Source: Candidatus Tectimicrobiota bacterium (GTDB taxonomy: Bacteria > UBA8248 > JACPRG01). From it: 21,745 nt of DNA. The notes beneath the pieces were generated by a model. The model was not told the origin of the DNA. It saw nothing but the letters and a program-made list of their open reading frames with translations, and ran no database searches. The translations under genes were made by a program, and so were the position numbers. The DNA is taken from positions 1 to 21,745 of the forward strand of contig JACPRG010000059.1 in assembly GCA_016190025.1 (NCBI GenBank), given 5' to 3'. This document shows positions 14,747 through 20,874 of this stretch, piece after piece. The stretch's first letter is position 1; every line of letters starts with the position of its first letter.

Positions 14747-15775
14747 ATGAAAGCCGCGATTTTCCATGAGCACGGGGGGCCGGAGAAGCTCCTGTACGAA
14801 GAGTACGAGACCCCCCAGGCCGGGCCGGGCGACGCCGTCGTCCGGGTGAAGGCCTGCGGGATGAACCACGTGGACCTCCTCCTCCTGGACGGCCGCTACC
14901 CCCCGCCCGGAGGCCTCCCCCACATCAACGGGTGCGAGGTGGCCGGGGTCGTCTCGGAAGCGGGAGCGGGCGTCTCTCACGTGAAGGCCGGAGACCGGGT
15001 CATCGTCTTTCCCGGCTTCGCCTGCGGCGCGTGCGAGTACTGCCTCCGGGGGGAGCGGACGGTCTGCCTGAAGTACGGCTATCTCGGGGCGGCGCGGCAC
15101 GGCGGCTACGCCGAGTACGTCAAGGTCCCCGCCGAGAACTGCCTCCCCCTGTCCGAGAAGATCTCCGACGTGGACGGGGCGGCGATTCCCCTGGCGTTTT
15201 TGACCTCCTGGCACGCGCTCTTCTCCCAGGCGGGCCTCCAGACGGGCGAGACGGTCCTGGTCCAGGCGGGCGGAAGCGGCGTGGGCAGCTCGGCCATCCA
15301 GATCGCCAAGCTCGTGGGGGCCCGGGTCATCGCCACTGTCGGCTCGGAGGAGAAGGCCGATTTCGCCCGCGCCCTCGGGGCCGACGCGGTCATCAACTAC
15401 AAGACGAAGGACTTCGTCCAGGAGACGAGGCGGATCACCGGCAAGCGGGGCGTGGACGTCCTCATCGAGCACATCGGGGCGGAGACCTTCGAGAAGAGCG
15501 TCTACTGCCTGAACCGCCTCGGAAGGCTCATCTCCATCGGTTCCCACGGGAGCCACTGGGCTCGGATGGACCTTCGCCACGTCTACATGAAGAACCTCAA
15601 GATCTTCGGGACGAACCTGGGGACGATCCTGGAGCTCCGGACGATCCTGGAGTTCCTGGAGGCGGGCCGGCTCCGGGCCGTCGTGGACCGGACTTTTCCT
15701 CTTTCCCAGGCCCGCGAGGCCGTGCAGTACCTCCTGGACCGGAAGAACAAGGGGAAGGTGATCCTCATCCCTTGA
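14747..15775 (+). CDS. Zinc-binding MDR-family alcohol/quinone dehydrogenase
   Basis: 342 aa, typical of medium-chain dehydrogenases/reductases. The N-terminal GroES-like domain contains Cys37 (ACGMNHVD), GCE (62-64, where zinc ADHs usually have GHE) and the structural zinc lobe Cys93, Cys96, Cys99 and Cys107. The Rossmann NAD(P) motif is AGGSGVGS (174-181). The changed GHE motif leaves the catalytic zinc uncertain while the structural zinc is intact. The ATG at 14747 has GGAG six bases upstream. The 68-bp gap after the ligase has no terminator, so it is probably the last gene of the operon. It may oxidise or reduce a ring or side-chain intermediate. Confidence 0.9.
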   Translation: MKAAIFHEHGGPEKLLYEEYETPQAGPGDAVVRVKACGMNHVDLLLLDGRYPPPGGLPHINGCEVAGVVSEAGAGVSHVKAGDRVIVFPGFACGACEYCLRGERTVCLKYGYLGAARHGGYAEYVKVPAENCLPLSEKISDVDGAAIPLAFLTSWHALFSQAGLQTGETVLVQAGGSGVGSSAIQIAKLVGARVIATVGSEEKADFARALGADAVINYKTKDFVQETRRITGKRGVDVLIEHIGAETFEKSVYCLNRLGRLISIGSHGSHWARMDLRHVYMKNLKIFGTNLGTILELRTILEFLEAGRLRAVVDRTFPLSQAREAVQYLLDRKNKGKVILIP

Positions 15776-15830
15776 CGGTCACTCCTGTTTTCCGGGAATG
15801 AAAAGATAAAGCTTGAGAGGATACGAAGGG

Positions 15831-16082
15831 ATGAGCTATCAGCGCTCTTGGACCAAAGACCATTTCTACATCTACATGAGCTCGGCCGGACTGGAAGTGC
15901 GTATCCCCACGGAAGCGGAAGCCATCCATTCGGAGGGGAGCTTTACGTTGAGGCCGACGGACAAGGCGGGCCTCGACAACGCCGAAGCACTCTTTGTGGG
16001 GCTCTATGAATTATTGTGGGTGCATGCCAAGGATCGACTCATGGACGACCTGGCTTCGGTCTCCGCACGCTTGAATCATTGA
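15831..16082 (+). CDS. Small protein of unknown function
   Basis: 83 aa from the ATG at 15831, with AGAGG ten bases upstream and GAAGGG abutting it. An in-frame TTG at 15813 would add six residues. The product is soluble, begins MSYQRSWTKDHFYIYMSS, is rich in acidic residues and ends in a predicted helix. It has no membrane segment, cysteine or motif that I recognise. It stands between the MDR gene and a membrane methyltransferase gene, and its base composition is less GC-rich than the operon before it. The frame is plausible as a gene, but coding status rests only on start context and composition. Confidence 0.5.
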   Translation: MSYQRSWTKDHFYIYMSSAGLEVRIPTEAEAIHSEGSFTLRPTDKAGLDNAEALFVGLYELLWVHAKDRLMDDLASVSARLNH

Positions 16083-16189
16083 CCTGAAACCCAACCGGTC
16101 GGACAGAGCGTCAGGACTTCGGCGAGCTATCGGCCTCAAATCCAAATGCGTGAAGGGCGCCACGGCGGCCTTGAAACGGAGATTCCGGG

Positions 16190-16897
16190 TTGAATCCCAA
16201 GGAGAATCCCGCGGCACAGGACCGAAACCGCCTCGGTTGTTTCTTCAAAGGGCAGCGGCTGCACGCGGCCCTGCTCATCGGCCTGCTGGGGGCGTCCTGG
16301 CTCCTCGGCGCGCGGTGGGGAAACACGGAAAACGCATTTCTCCTTTTGGGCGCTCAATCCTGGTTCATCCTGTCATTGGGAGTCCCGGTCGCCCACCAAG
16401 TCTTCGTTTGGGCTTCCTGGAGGAGTGAGCTTTGCTTCGGCGCCGTGACGAAGACCTTCGGGCCGAAGGGATTCGAGTTCTACGCGGCGATCTTCAGCTT
16501 TCTCGGGATCGCCCGGGTCCTTGTGTTGCTGGGGTTGGCGATCTCCGACCGCGACAGCCTGGGCTTGCCCCTGCTGATCCGCATCCTTCTCCTGATTCTT
16601 CTGACGCCGCTTGCGGCCTACACGGGCTACTCCGTGGCGAGATACTTCGGGTTCCGTCGGGCTTTCGGAATTGACCACTTCGACACGAGCTATCGTAAGA
16701 GACCACTGGAGCGGAGAGGTATATTCCGTCACACGCGGAACGCCATGTACTGGTTCGGATTCTTGGTCCTCTGGATCATCGCCATTGCGTGCGATTCCAG
16801 GCTCGCCCTCGTCTCGGTCTTTTTCAGCCATGCCTATATCTGGGTCCATTATCATTGTACCGAGAAGCCCGATATGAAGAGAATTTATGAGGTTTAG
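16190..16897 (+). CDS. ICMT/PEMT-like membrane methyltransferase family protein
   Basis: 235 aa with about five hydrophobic segments. The C-terminal part resembles isoprenylcysteine carboxyl methyltransferase and phospholipid methyltransferase-type proteins. It has RGIFRHTRNAMYWFGF (residues 176-191), a hydrophobic hairpin, then HAYIWVHYHCTEKPDMKRIY (214-233), matching the usual pattern of RH..N..Y, a membrane helix and a final E...M..IY segment. These enzymes methylate membrane-associated lipids or thiols with SAM. The start is a TTG at 16190 with GGAG eight bases upstream; no in-frame ATG occurs before residue 186. The gene lies in relatively AT-richer DNA and converges on the binding-protein gene. 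The methyl acceptor is unknown. Confidence 0.6.
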   Translation: MNPKENPAAQDRNRLGCFFKGQRLHAALLIGLLGASWLLGARWGNTENAFLLLGAQSWFILSLGVPVAHQVFVWASWRSELCFGAVTKTFGPKGFEFYAAIFSFLGIARVLVLLGLAISDRDSLGLPLLIRILLLILLTPLAAYTGYSVARYFGFRRAFGIDHFDTSYRKRPLERRGIFRHTRNAMYWFGFLVLWIIAIACDSRLALVSVFFSHAYIWVHYHCTEKPDMKRIYEV

Positions 16898-17161
16898 AGG
16901 AAAGAGCGTGACGGGCCGGTACGCTTCGGCCCCGATTTCCGCTCCGCTCAAATAGGGGCTACGAATCGGCTCCGCCTGGCCCCTACAGGCCCCCGAACAG
17001 TTTCAGTCGGGGGCGAGTCCAGAGATAGATCGGGTGTAGTGGCGGAATTTTCCGCCGTGGCCAAGGAAGCCGCAGACTTCAAGCCGCCGTGGGCGCCCAC
17101 CCCCGACACTGTAGGCGAGACACCCCGGACAATCCCCCGGACTTCCGGTTGAAACGCCCTC
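16898..17161. repeat. Convergent gap with a run of inverted repeats
   Basis: The 264 bases between the convergent methyltransferase and binding-protein genes contain five separate dyads. GGGCCG/CGGCCC is at 16913-16932. TAGGGGC/GCCCCTA is at 16953-16985. GCCCCCGA/TCGGGGGC is at 16989-17014 with a ten-base loop. GGCGGAA-TT-TTCCGCC is at 17041-17056. The 12-bp perfect palindrome GTGGGCGCCCAC is at 17089-17100. None is followed by a proper T-run. They may act together as a bidirectional, non-canonical terminator or be remnants of repeat elements. No gene is visible in the gap. Confidence 0.6.
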
Positions 17162-18169
17162 TCACCTCTTGGCCGACTCCGGAAAAATCTTCGGGAGGAA
17201 TCGGCTGGTGTAGAACTCGTCCACCGGCACAGGCTTTTCTCCCATGGAATCGGCGACGACCTGAATCGTTCGCTCCATCTTGTTCCTGTCCATGTAGCCC
17301 AGTCCATTTTTGCGAGCGAGGGGCGTCAACAAGTGCTCAGCCGTGATCAGCCATTCCCCCTTCACCATTTTGGGGTTCAAGGATGTGTTGTGTTTCAGGA
17401 AGAGCTTGACGGCCTCGTCCGGATGGTCGATGGCCCAGGCCGTGCCCTCGTAGGTCGCCTTGAGAAATCTCCGTACGAGGTCCCCGTTTTGCTTCAGGTC
17501 CTCTTCCAGCGCGATGATGCCCGCCGAGTAGATGTCGAGCCCCCAATCGGCGTAAAGCAAAGGAACGATCTCCTTGCCGGATTTCGCCGCCGCCGCGGTC
17601 GCCGCCGGATAGGAGTTGTGGAAGATGACAATCGCATCCACCCGACCCGCAAGCAGGCTCGGGATCTTGGATGTGGGGTTCATGTATATCCAGTTGACTT
17701 TCTCGGTTTCAATTTTGTTCGTCTTGGCAAGGGCGGGAAAGAGCATGGCGGCCGCGTCCTTTGGGGAAGCGCCAAGCTTTTTCCCCTCAAGGTCCTTCGG
17801 TTTGGTGATGCCCGATCCCTTCAGGGTGTAGATCACGTCGAGGGGCTTGTCGTGGTACATGGAGATGACTTTGACCGGGACGCCCTTGGAACGCGTGATC
17901 ACGACGGCGCCGTTGCCCGCGACGGCAAACCTGTTTCTTTTCCCCGCCACGCGGTTCATCGCATCCGCGGCTCCCTTGCCGGGCTCGATGATGAAGTCGA
18001 TGCCTTCCCGGGTGTAGTAGCCCTTCTCGATGCTGGCGAAAAAGCCGACGTCCCGTCCGTAGAAAAACCAACCCGGGGTGAAGCTGACCCTCTCGGCCGC
18101 TGGCGAAGCGGCCGCAGAAAGCCACAGACCGGCGACCGCGAGAGCCGCGGTTGCGATGATTCTTCTCAT
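17162..18169 (-). CDS. ABC transporter substrate-binding protein, NMT1/SsuA/THI5-like
   Basis: 335 aa periplasmic binding protein of the family that binds taurine/alkanesulfonates, nitrate or thiamine-precursor pyrimidines. A signal peptide (residues 1-25, MRRIIATAALAVAGLWLSAA then ASPAA) has no lipobox cysteine. The mature protein shows GWFFYGRDVGFFASIEKGYY, AVAGNGAVVITRSKGVPVKV, GITKPKDLEGKKLGASP and LLAGRVDAIVIFHNS, in family order. The ATG at 18169 is certain: AGGAGG lies eight bases upstream and it begins the signal peptide. A longer frame to 18280 runs into a repeat. No permease or ATPase gene is adjacent, so it either works with a distant transporter or is an orphan. Ligand unknown. 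Confidence 0.9.
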   Translation of the reverse strand: MRRIIATAALAVAGLWLSAAASPAAERVSFTPGWFFYGRDVGFFASIEKGYYTREGIDFIIEPGKGAADAMNRVAGKRNRFAVAGNGAVVITRSKGVPVKVISMYHDKPLDVIYTLKGSGITKPKDLEGKKLGASPKDAAAMLFPALAKTNKIETEKVNWIYMNPTSKIPSLLAGRVDAIVIFHNSYPAATAAAAKSGKEIVPLLYADWGLDIYSAGIIALEEDLKQNGDLVRRFLKATYEGTAWAIDHPDEAVKLFLKHNTSLNPKMVKGEWLITAEHLLTPLARKNGLGYMDRNKMERTIQVVADSMGEKPVPVDEFYTSRFLPKIFPESAKR

Positions 18170-18275
18170 CTGCAGATCCTCCTGCGCGCACGGATGGGGT
18201 AAGAACGGAACGGCGAAAATCTTCCTCTGGAACACGCTGCGGCTATTACTCAGGAGAGCACTCAACAACTGACGC

Positions 18276-18339
18276 GTCATTCTGGGCGCAGCGAAGAATC
18301 TTCTTCTTTTGAGGGACCCTTCGCTTTGCTCAAGGTGAC
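18276..18339. repeat. Imperfect inverted repeat with 25-bp arms (MITE/REP-like)
   Basis: The left arm at 18276-18300 and right arm at 18315-18339 match at 18 of 25 positions when the right is reverse-complemented. The shared core is GTCA, TG.GC, AGCGAAG and TC, separated by a 14-base loop. The design resembles the small dispersed inverted repeats common in intergenic DNA of large GC-rich soil bacterial genomes. It has no coding capacity. Confidence 0.65.
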
Positions 18340-18384
18340 AGCGGTGTCAAGGATTAACCGCTCCCCTTGGTAACCGGGGTTTTC

Positions 18385-18407
18385 CGGTTCGACCCGCAGT
18401 CGAACCG
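18385..18407. repeat. Perfect 9-bp stem-loop
   Basis: CGGTTCGAC (18385-18393), a five-base loop CCGCA, then GTCGAACCG (18399-18407). There is no U-run on either strand directly after the stem. It could be a protein-binding dyad or structured RNA. The sequence echoes a tRNA T-arm but does not fold as a tRNA. Confidence 0.6.
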
Positions 18408-18483
18408 TCCAGGGCGCTTTTCGCTGCTTGGATCGATTTCACTCCCCCCTGAACGGTCTGTCAAGCACTGGTAATCGGGCTCG

Positions 18484-18642
18484 GGCGGCGAATAGACAGG
18501 CGGTCGCCGCCCGGCTCGCCCCGGCCGGGCCTCGGACGTTCAGGCCCGGCGAAAAGGTCAAGGCCAGTGGCCTTGTCCCCGCCCGGCTCGGCTCCGTATC
18601 GACAGCCGAAGCGAAGCGAGAAGATCAAGGTCCGTGACCTTG
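18484..18642 (-). repeat. Segmented intergenic repeat, copy A
   Basis: Read on the minus strand, four blocks occur in order: a CAAGGTC/GACCTTG palindrome (18626-18642); CGCTTCGCTTCGGCTGTCG (18600-18618); GCCGAGCCGGGCG (18580-18592); and GGGCGGCGACCGCCTGTC (18495-18512) followed two bases later by TTCGCCGCC (18484-18492). The same four blocks, with only a few changes, lie on the plus strand at 20616-20745. The last block forms its own hairpin, with 9-bp arms GGGCGGCGA and TCGCCGCCC. A second palindrome, CAAGGCC-AGT-GGCCTTG, is at 18559-18575. Confidence 0.75.
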
Positions 18643-18669
18643 CGCAACGCCGGGCTTCGCGCCGGAACC

Positions 18670-19932
18670 TCAGGCCTGATAGCCGTAGGACGCCCGCAGG
18701 GCGTCCAGGAGGGCCTCCAGGTCGGCGGGGACGACGGGGACCTCCTTCTGCCGGAAGGCGGTCGCCGCCGAGTCCTTGAGACCGGCCGCCGTCATCACGC
18801 CGACCACGAGGTCATCCTCCCGTATCTTCTCCTGAGCGCGCAGTCTTCGGACCGCCGCCAGCGCGGCCAGCGCGGAGGGCTCAGCGTACATCCCTTCCCT
18901 GGAGGCCAGGGCCTCTTGAAGCTCCATGATTTCTTCGTTCGCCACGAGGGAGGCCAGACCTCCCGAGGCCCGGAGGGCGAAGAGCGCCTGATACGTGCTT
19001 TGCGCGACGTCGATGGAGCCGGAGAAGGACGGCGAAGGCGGCGTTCGCGCGGGGATGGCGTCAACTCCATCGCGCAGGGCGGCCTCGAGAGAGCCCGCCG
19101 TCTCCGCCGCGGCCATCCGGGGGCGCGAGGCGACGAACCCCATCCCGGCGAACTCGTCAAACCCCTTCCACGTTCCAAACAGAGCGTCCCCGTAGGCCAC
19201 CGGCAGGACGCACCAGTCGGGGGCGCGCCAGCCAAGCTGTTCGCAGACCTCAAAGGCGATGGTCTTGTACCCTTCCACGCCGTAGCAGTTGCTCCCGATG
19301 GGCGGGCCGAAGAAGGGAGAGGTCGGATACCAGCCGAACCGCTCGACGGCCGCCTGGAGCAGCGTCCACCGGTCCTCTTTCTTCGCCGTAGCGACGGCCA
19401 GGGCGCCGTAGGCCCGGATCTGCGTCACCATCGCCGAGGCGGCCCCTTTCACGGTCAGGACCACGCACGGAAGGCCCATCCGCGCGGAGTACGCCGCCGC
19501 CGCCGCGCCCGCGTTTCCCGTCGAGCTAACGCCGACGGTTTTTTTCCCGAACCTCCCGGCCAGGGCGAGCGCCACGACCGCCAGCCGGTCCTTGAAAGAG
19601 CCGGTGGGGTTGCGCGACTCATCCTTGAGGTAGAGCCTCGGGACGCCGAGCTCCGCCCCCAGCTTCGGGCAGGGAACGAGGGGCGTCATGCCCTCCCCCA
19701 GGGAGCTCGCCTCGGAGGGATCGGCGGGCAGAAACTCCCGGTAGCGCCACAGGCTCGCGGGACGATCGCGCAGGGCCTCCTTCCGGAAGGCGCGCCGGAT
19801 CGCCGCGTAATCGTAAACGGGCGTCAGGTTGGAGGGGGCCTTTGCCCGGCAACGGGGACAGCCGTCGAACCTGGGCTCCGCCGGAAACGAAGCGTTACAG
19901 CGGATGCACCTCAGGCCGGTCAAAAAGCTCAC
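18670..19932 (-). CDS. thrC: Threonine synthase-like PLP-dependent enzyme with N-terminal zinc ribbon
   Basis: 420 aa fold-type II PLP enzyme. Threonine synthase converts O-phosphohomoserine to threonine. A zinc ribbon is formed by Cys9, Cys12, Cys25 and Cys28. The PLP lysine is Lys114 in NPTGSFKDR (108-116), and the phosphate-binding SSTGNAGAAAAAYSARMGL begins at 136. Length and layout fit the archaeal/bacterial threonine synthase class. Related activities (cysteate synthase, threonine or diaminopropionate-type lyases) cannot be excluded. The start is a GTG at 19932 with only a weak GGA upstream. It follows yajQ by 60 bp on the same strand and is probably co-transcribed. Confidence 0.85.
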   Translation of the reverse strand: MSFLTGLRCIRCNASFPAEPRFDGCPRCRAKAPSNLTPVYDYAAIRRAFRKEALRDRPASLWRYREFLPADPSEASSLGEGMTPLVPCPKLGAELGVPRLYLKDESRNPTGSFKDRLAVVALALAGRFGKKTVGVSSTGNAGAAAAAYSARMGLPCVVLTVKGAASAMVTQIRAYGALAVATAKKEDRWTLLQAAVERFGWYPTSPFFGPPIGSNCYGVEGYKTIAFEVCEQLGWRAPDWCVLPVAYGDALFGTWKGFDEFAGMGFVASRPRMAAAETAGSLEAALRDGVDAIPARTPPSPSFSGSIDVAQSTYQALFALRASGGLASLVANEEIMELQEALASREGMYAEPSALAALAAVRRLRAQEKIREDDLVVGVMTAAGLKDSAATAFRQKEVPVVPADLEALLDALRASYGYQA

Positions 19933-19992
19933 GGTCGGACGTCCAGGGTTTCGAGGCCGCGGCTCATCGGAGTCGGGCGGCGGCCGCGCCCG

Positions 19993-20478
19993 CTAGTCGC
20001 GGAAGTTGACGGACTGGAGGGGCTGGTCAGGCCCCAGGTCCTTCACCAGGGTGATCGCCGCCTGGAGGTCGTCGCGCTTCTTGCCGGAGACCCGGAGCTC
20101 GTCGCCCTGGATCGCGACCTGGACCTTGAGCTTGCTGCCCTTGACGGCCTTGACGATCTTCCTGGCCAAGTCGGCCCCGACGCCCTGGCGGATGACGACC
20201 TTCTGGCGCACGGCGCCGCCGGCGGCCTTTTCCGGGGCCTGGTGGTCGAGGGCGGCGGCGTCGACCTTGCGGCGGGTGAGATACGTCGCCAGGAGGTCGT
20301 GCATCTGTTTCAGCTTGAAGTCGTCATCGGCGACGAGGGTGAGCGTCTCGTCCAAGCGCTCGATAGTGCACTTGCTGTTCTTGAAGTCGAACCGCTGGGC
20401 GATCTCGCGCCTTATGCCGTTCAGGGCGTTGTCCACCTCGGCGATGTCGGTCCGGGAGACGATATCGAACGAAGGCAT
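19993..20478 (-). CDS. yajQ: YajQ-family cyclic-di-GMP/nucleotide-binding protein
   Basis: 161 aa, exactly YajQ size. It has the signature N-terminus MPSFDIVSRTDIAEVDNALN, then RFDFKNSKCTIE, and the C-terminal IVKAVKGSKLKVQVAIQGDE followed by RVSGKKRDDLQ, all hallmarks of the family (two ferredoxin-like domains). YajQ homologs bind nucleotides or cyclic di-GMP and can act with transcription factors. The ATG at 20478 has GGAG five bases upstream. A long frame continues upstream to the window edge but has no family match. It is first in a probable yajQ-thrC unit, and both sides of that unit carry the same repeat in opposite orientation. Confidence 0.95.
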   Translation of the reverse strand: MPSFDIVSRTDIAEVDNALNGIRREIAQRFDFKNSKCTIERLDETLTLVADDDFKLKQMHDLLATYLTRRKVDAAALDHQAPEKAAGGAVRQKVVIRQGVGADLARKIVKAVKGSKLKVQVAIQGDELRVSGKKRDDLQAAITLVKDLGPDQPLQSVNFRD

Positions 20479-20615
20479 GGTTTCTCCGCTGCTGGTTTTC
20501 TGACGGCTCTTCCCGGAAGCCCCGCGGCGGGAGGCCATCCGGGGACCCCGATCGCGCTTTCCAAGCCGGACAAGGATAATCGGTCGCCGGCCTTCCCGCA
20601 AGGGCACCGTGCCTT

Positions 20616-20745
20616 GAGGTCTGCGACCTCCGCTTCGCTTTGGTTGTCGTTGTGCGGCCGAGCCGGGCGCAGCTCGCTGCGCCCCTACAAAACCAGGCCG
20701 CGCGAGTGGCCGCGGCGGGCGGCGACCGCCTGTCAGTTCGCCGCC
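20616..20745 (+). repeat. Segmented intergenic repeat, copy B
   Basis: Plus-strand counterpart of the 18484-18642 element. Its blocks are GAGGTC-TGC-GACCTC (20616-20630), CGCTTCGCTTTGGTTGTCG (20631-20649; two differences from copy A in 19), GCCGAGCCGGGCG (20657-20669; identical), and GGGCGGCGACCGCCTGTC (20717-20734; identical) then TTCGCCGCC (20737-20745; identical). Block order and the seven-base gap between blocks two and three are preserved. The middle segment differs: here it carries a 9-bp stem-loop at 20665-20684 followed by CCTACAAAACC. Confidence 0.75.
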
Positions 20746-20796
20746 GGGCGGCCAGCGGCCACCCCACACCGCCCGGGTTCCGGAAGGGCGCCCGCG

Positions 20797-20805
20797 TGGT
20801 AGAAT
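20797..20805 (+). promoter_or_regulatory. Putative extended -10 promoter of the C45 hydrolase gene
   Basis: TG-N-TAGAAT (TG at 20797-20798, TAGAAT at 20800-20805) without a convincing -35 box, as allowed for extended -10 promoters. The transcript would start near 20812 and place both short palindromes within its roughly 60-base leader. Confidence 0.4.
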
Positions 20806-20820
20806 CAAGCATGTTTTCCA

Positions 20821-20852
20821 GAGGTCTGTGACATCTTGAGGTCTGCGACCTC
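20821..20852 (+). repeat. Two tandem 15-base RAGGYC palindromes in the leader
   Basis: GAGGTC-TGT-GACATC (20821-20835, imperfect right arm), then two bases, then GAGGTC-TGC-GACCTC (20838-20852, perfect and identical to 20616-20630). They lie immediately upstream of the ribosome binding site AGGGGG (20861-20866). Confidence 0.75.
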
Positions 20853-20874
20853 CATCATGCAGGGGGACAAGATC

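Larger units (their letters stand above)
18170..18669. other. 500-base intergenic region between binding-protein and thrC genes
   Basis: No supported gene. From left to right it contains the leader of the binding-protein gene, a 25-bp imperfect inverted repeat (18276-18339), a 9-bp perfect hairpin (18385-18407), and one copy of the segmented repeat that also occurs beyond yajQ (18484-18642). Confidence 0.7.
20479..20874. other. Divergent repeat-rich intergenic region
   Basis: 396 bases between yajQ (minus) and the C45 hydrolase gene (plus). It holds repeat copy B (20616-20745), a stem-loop GGGCGCAGC-TC-GCTGCGCCC within it (20665-20684), an extended -10 element (20797-20805), and two tandem 15-base palindromes (20821-20852). 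No coding frame is supported. Confidence 0.7.

Noticed and set aside
18170..18280. 37-residue N-terminal extension of the substrate-binding protein
   Set aside because: It would bury the signal peptide and run into the inverted repeat. AGGAGG eight bases before the ATG at 18169 decides the start.
18352..18407. tRNA-Thr-like 3' half (TTGGTAA loop followed by GGTTCGA)
   Set aside because: The would-be anticodon stem has two C-C mismatches, no T-stem pairs around the TTCGA loop, and there is no acceptor stem or 5' half. At most it is a decayed fragment or chance similarity.
18634..20802. 722-codon plus-strand frame across thrC, yajQ and the repeats
   Set aside because: It is antisense to two recognised genes, crosses repeat DNA, and has no domain.
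18276..20852. CRISPR array
   Set aside because: The repeated palindromes are irregularly spaced, occur in both orientations and have no uniform spacers.
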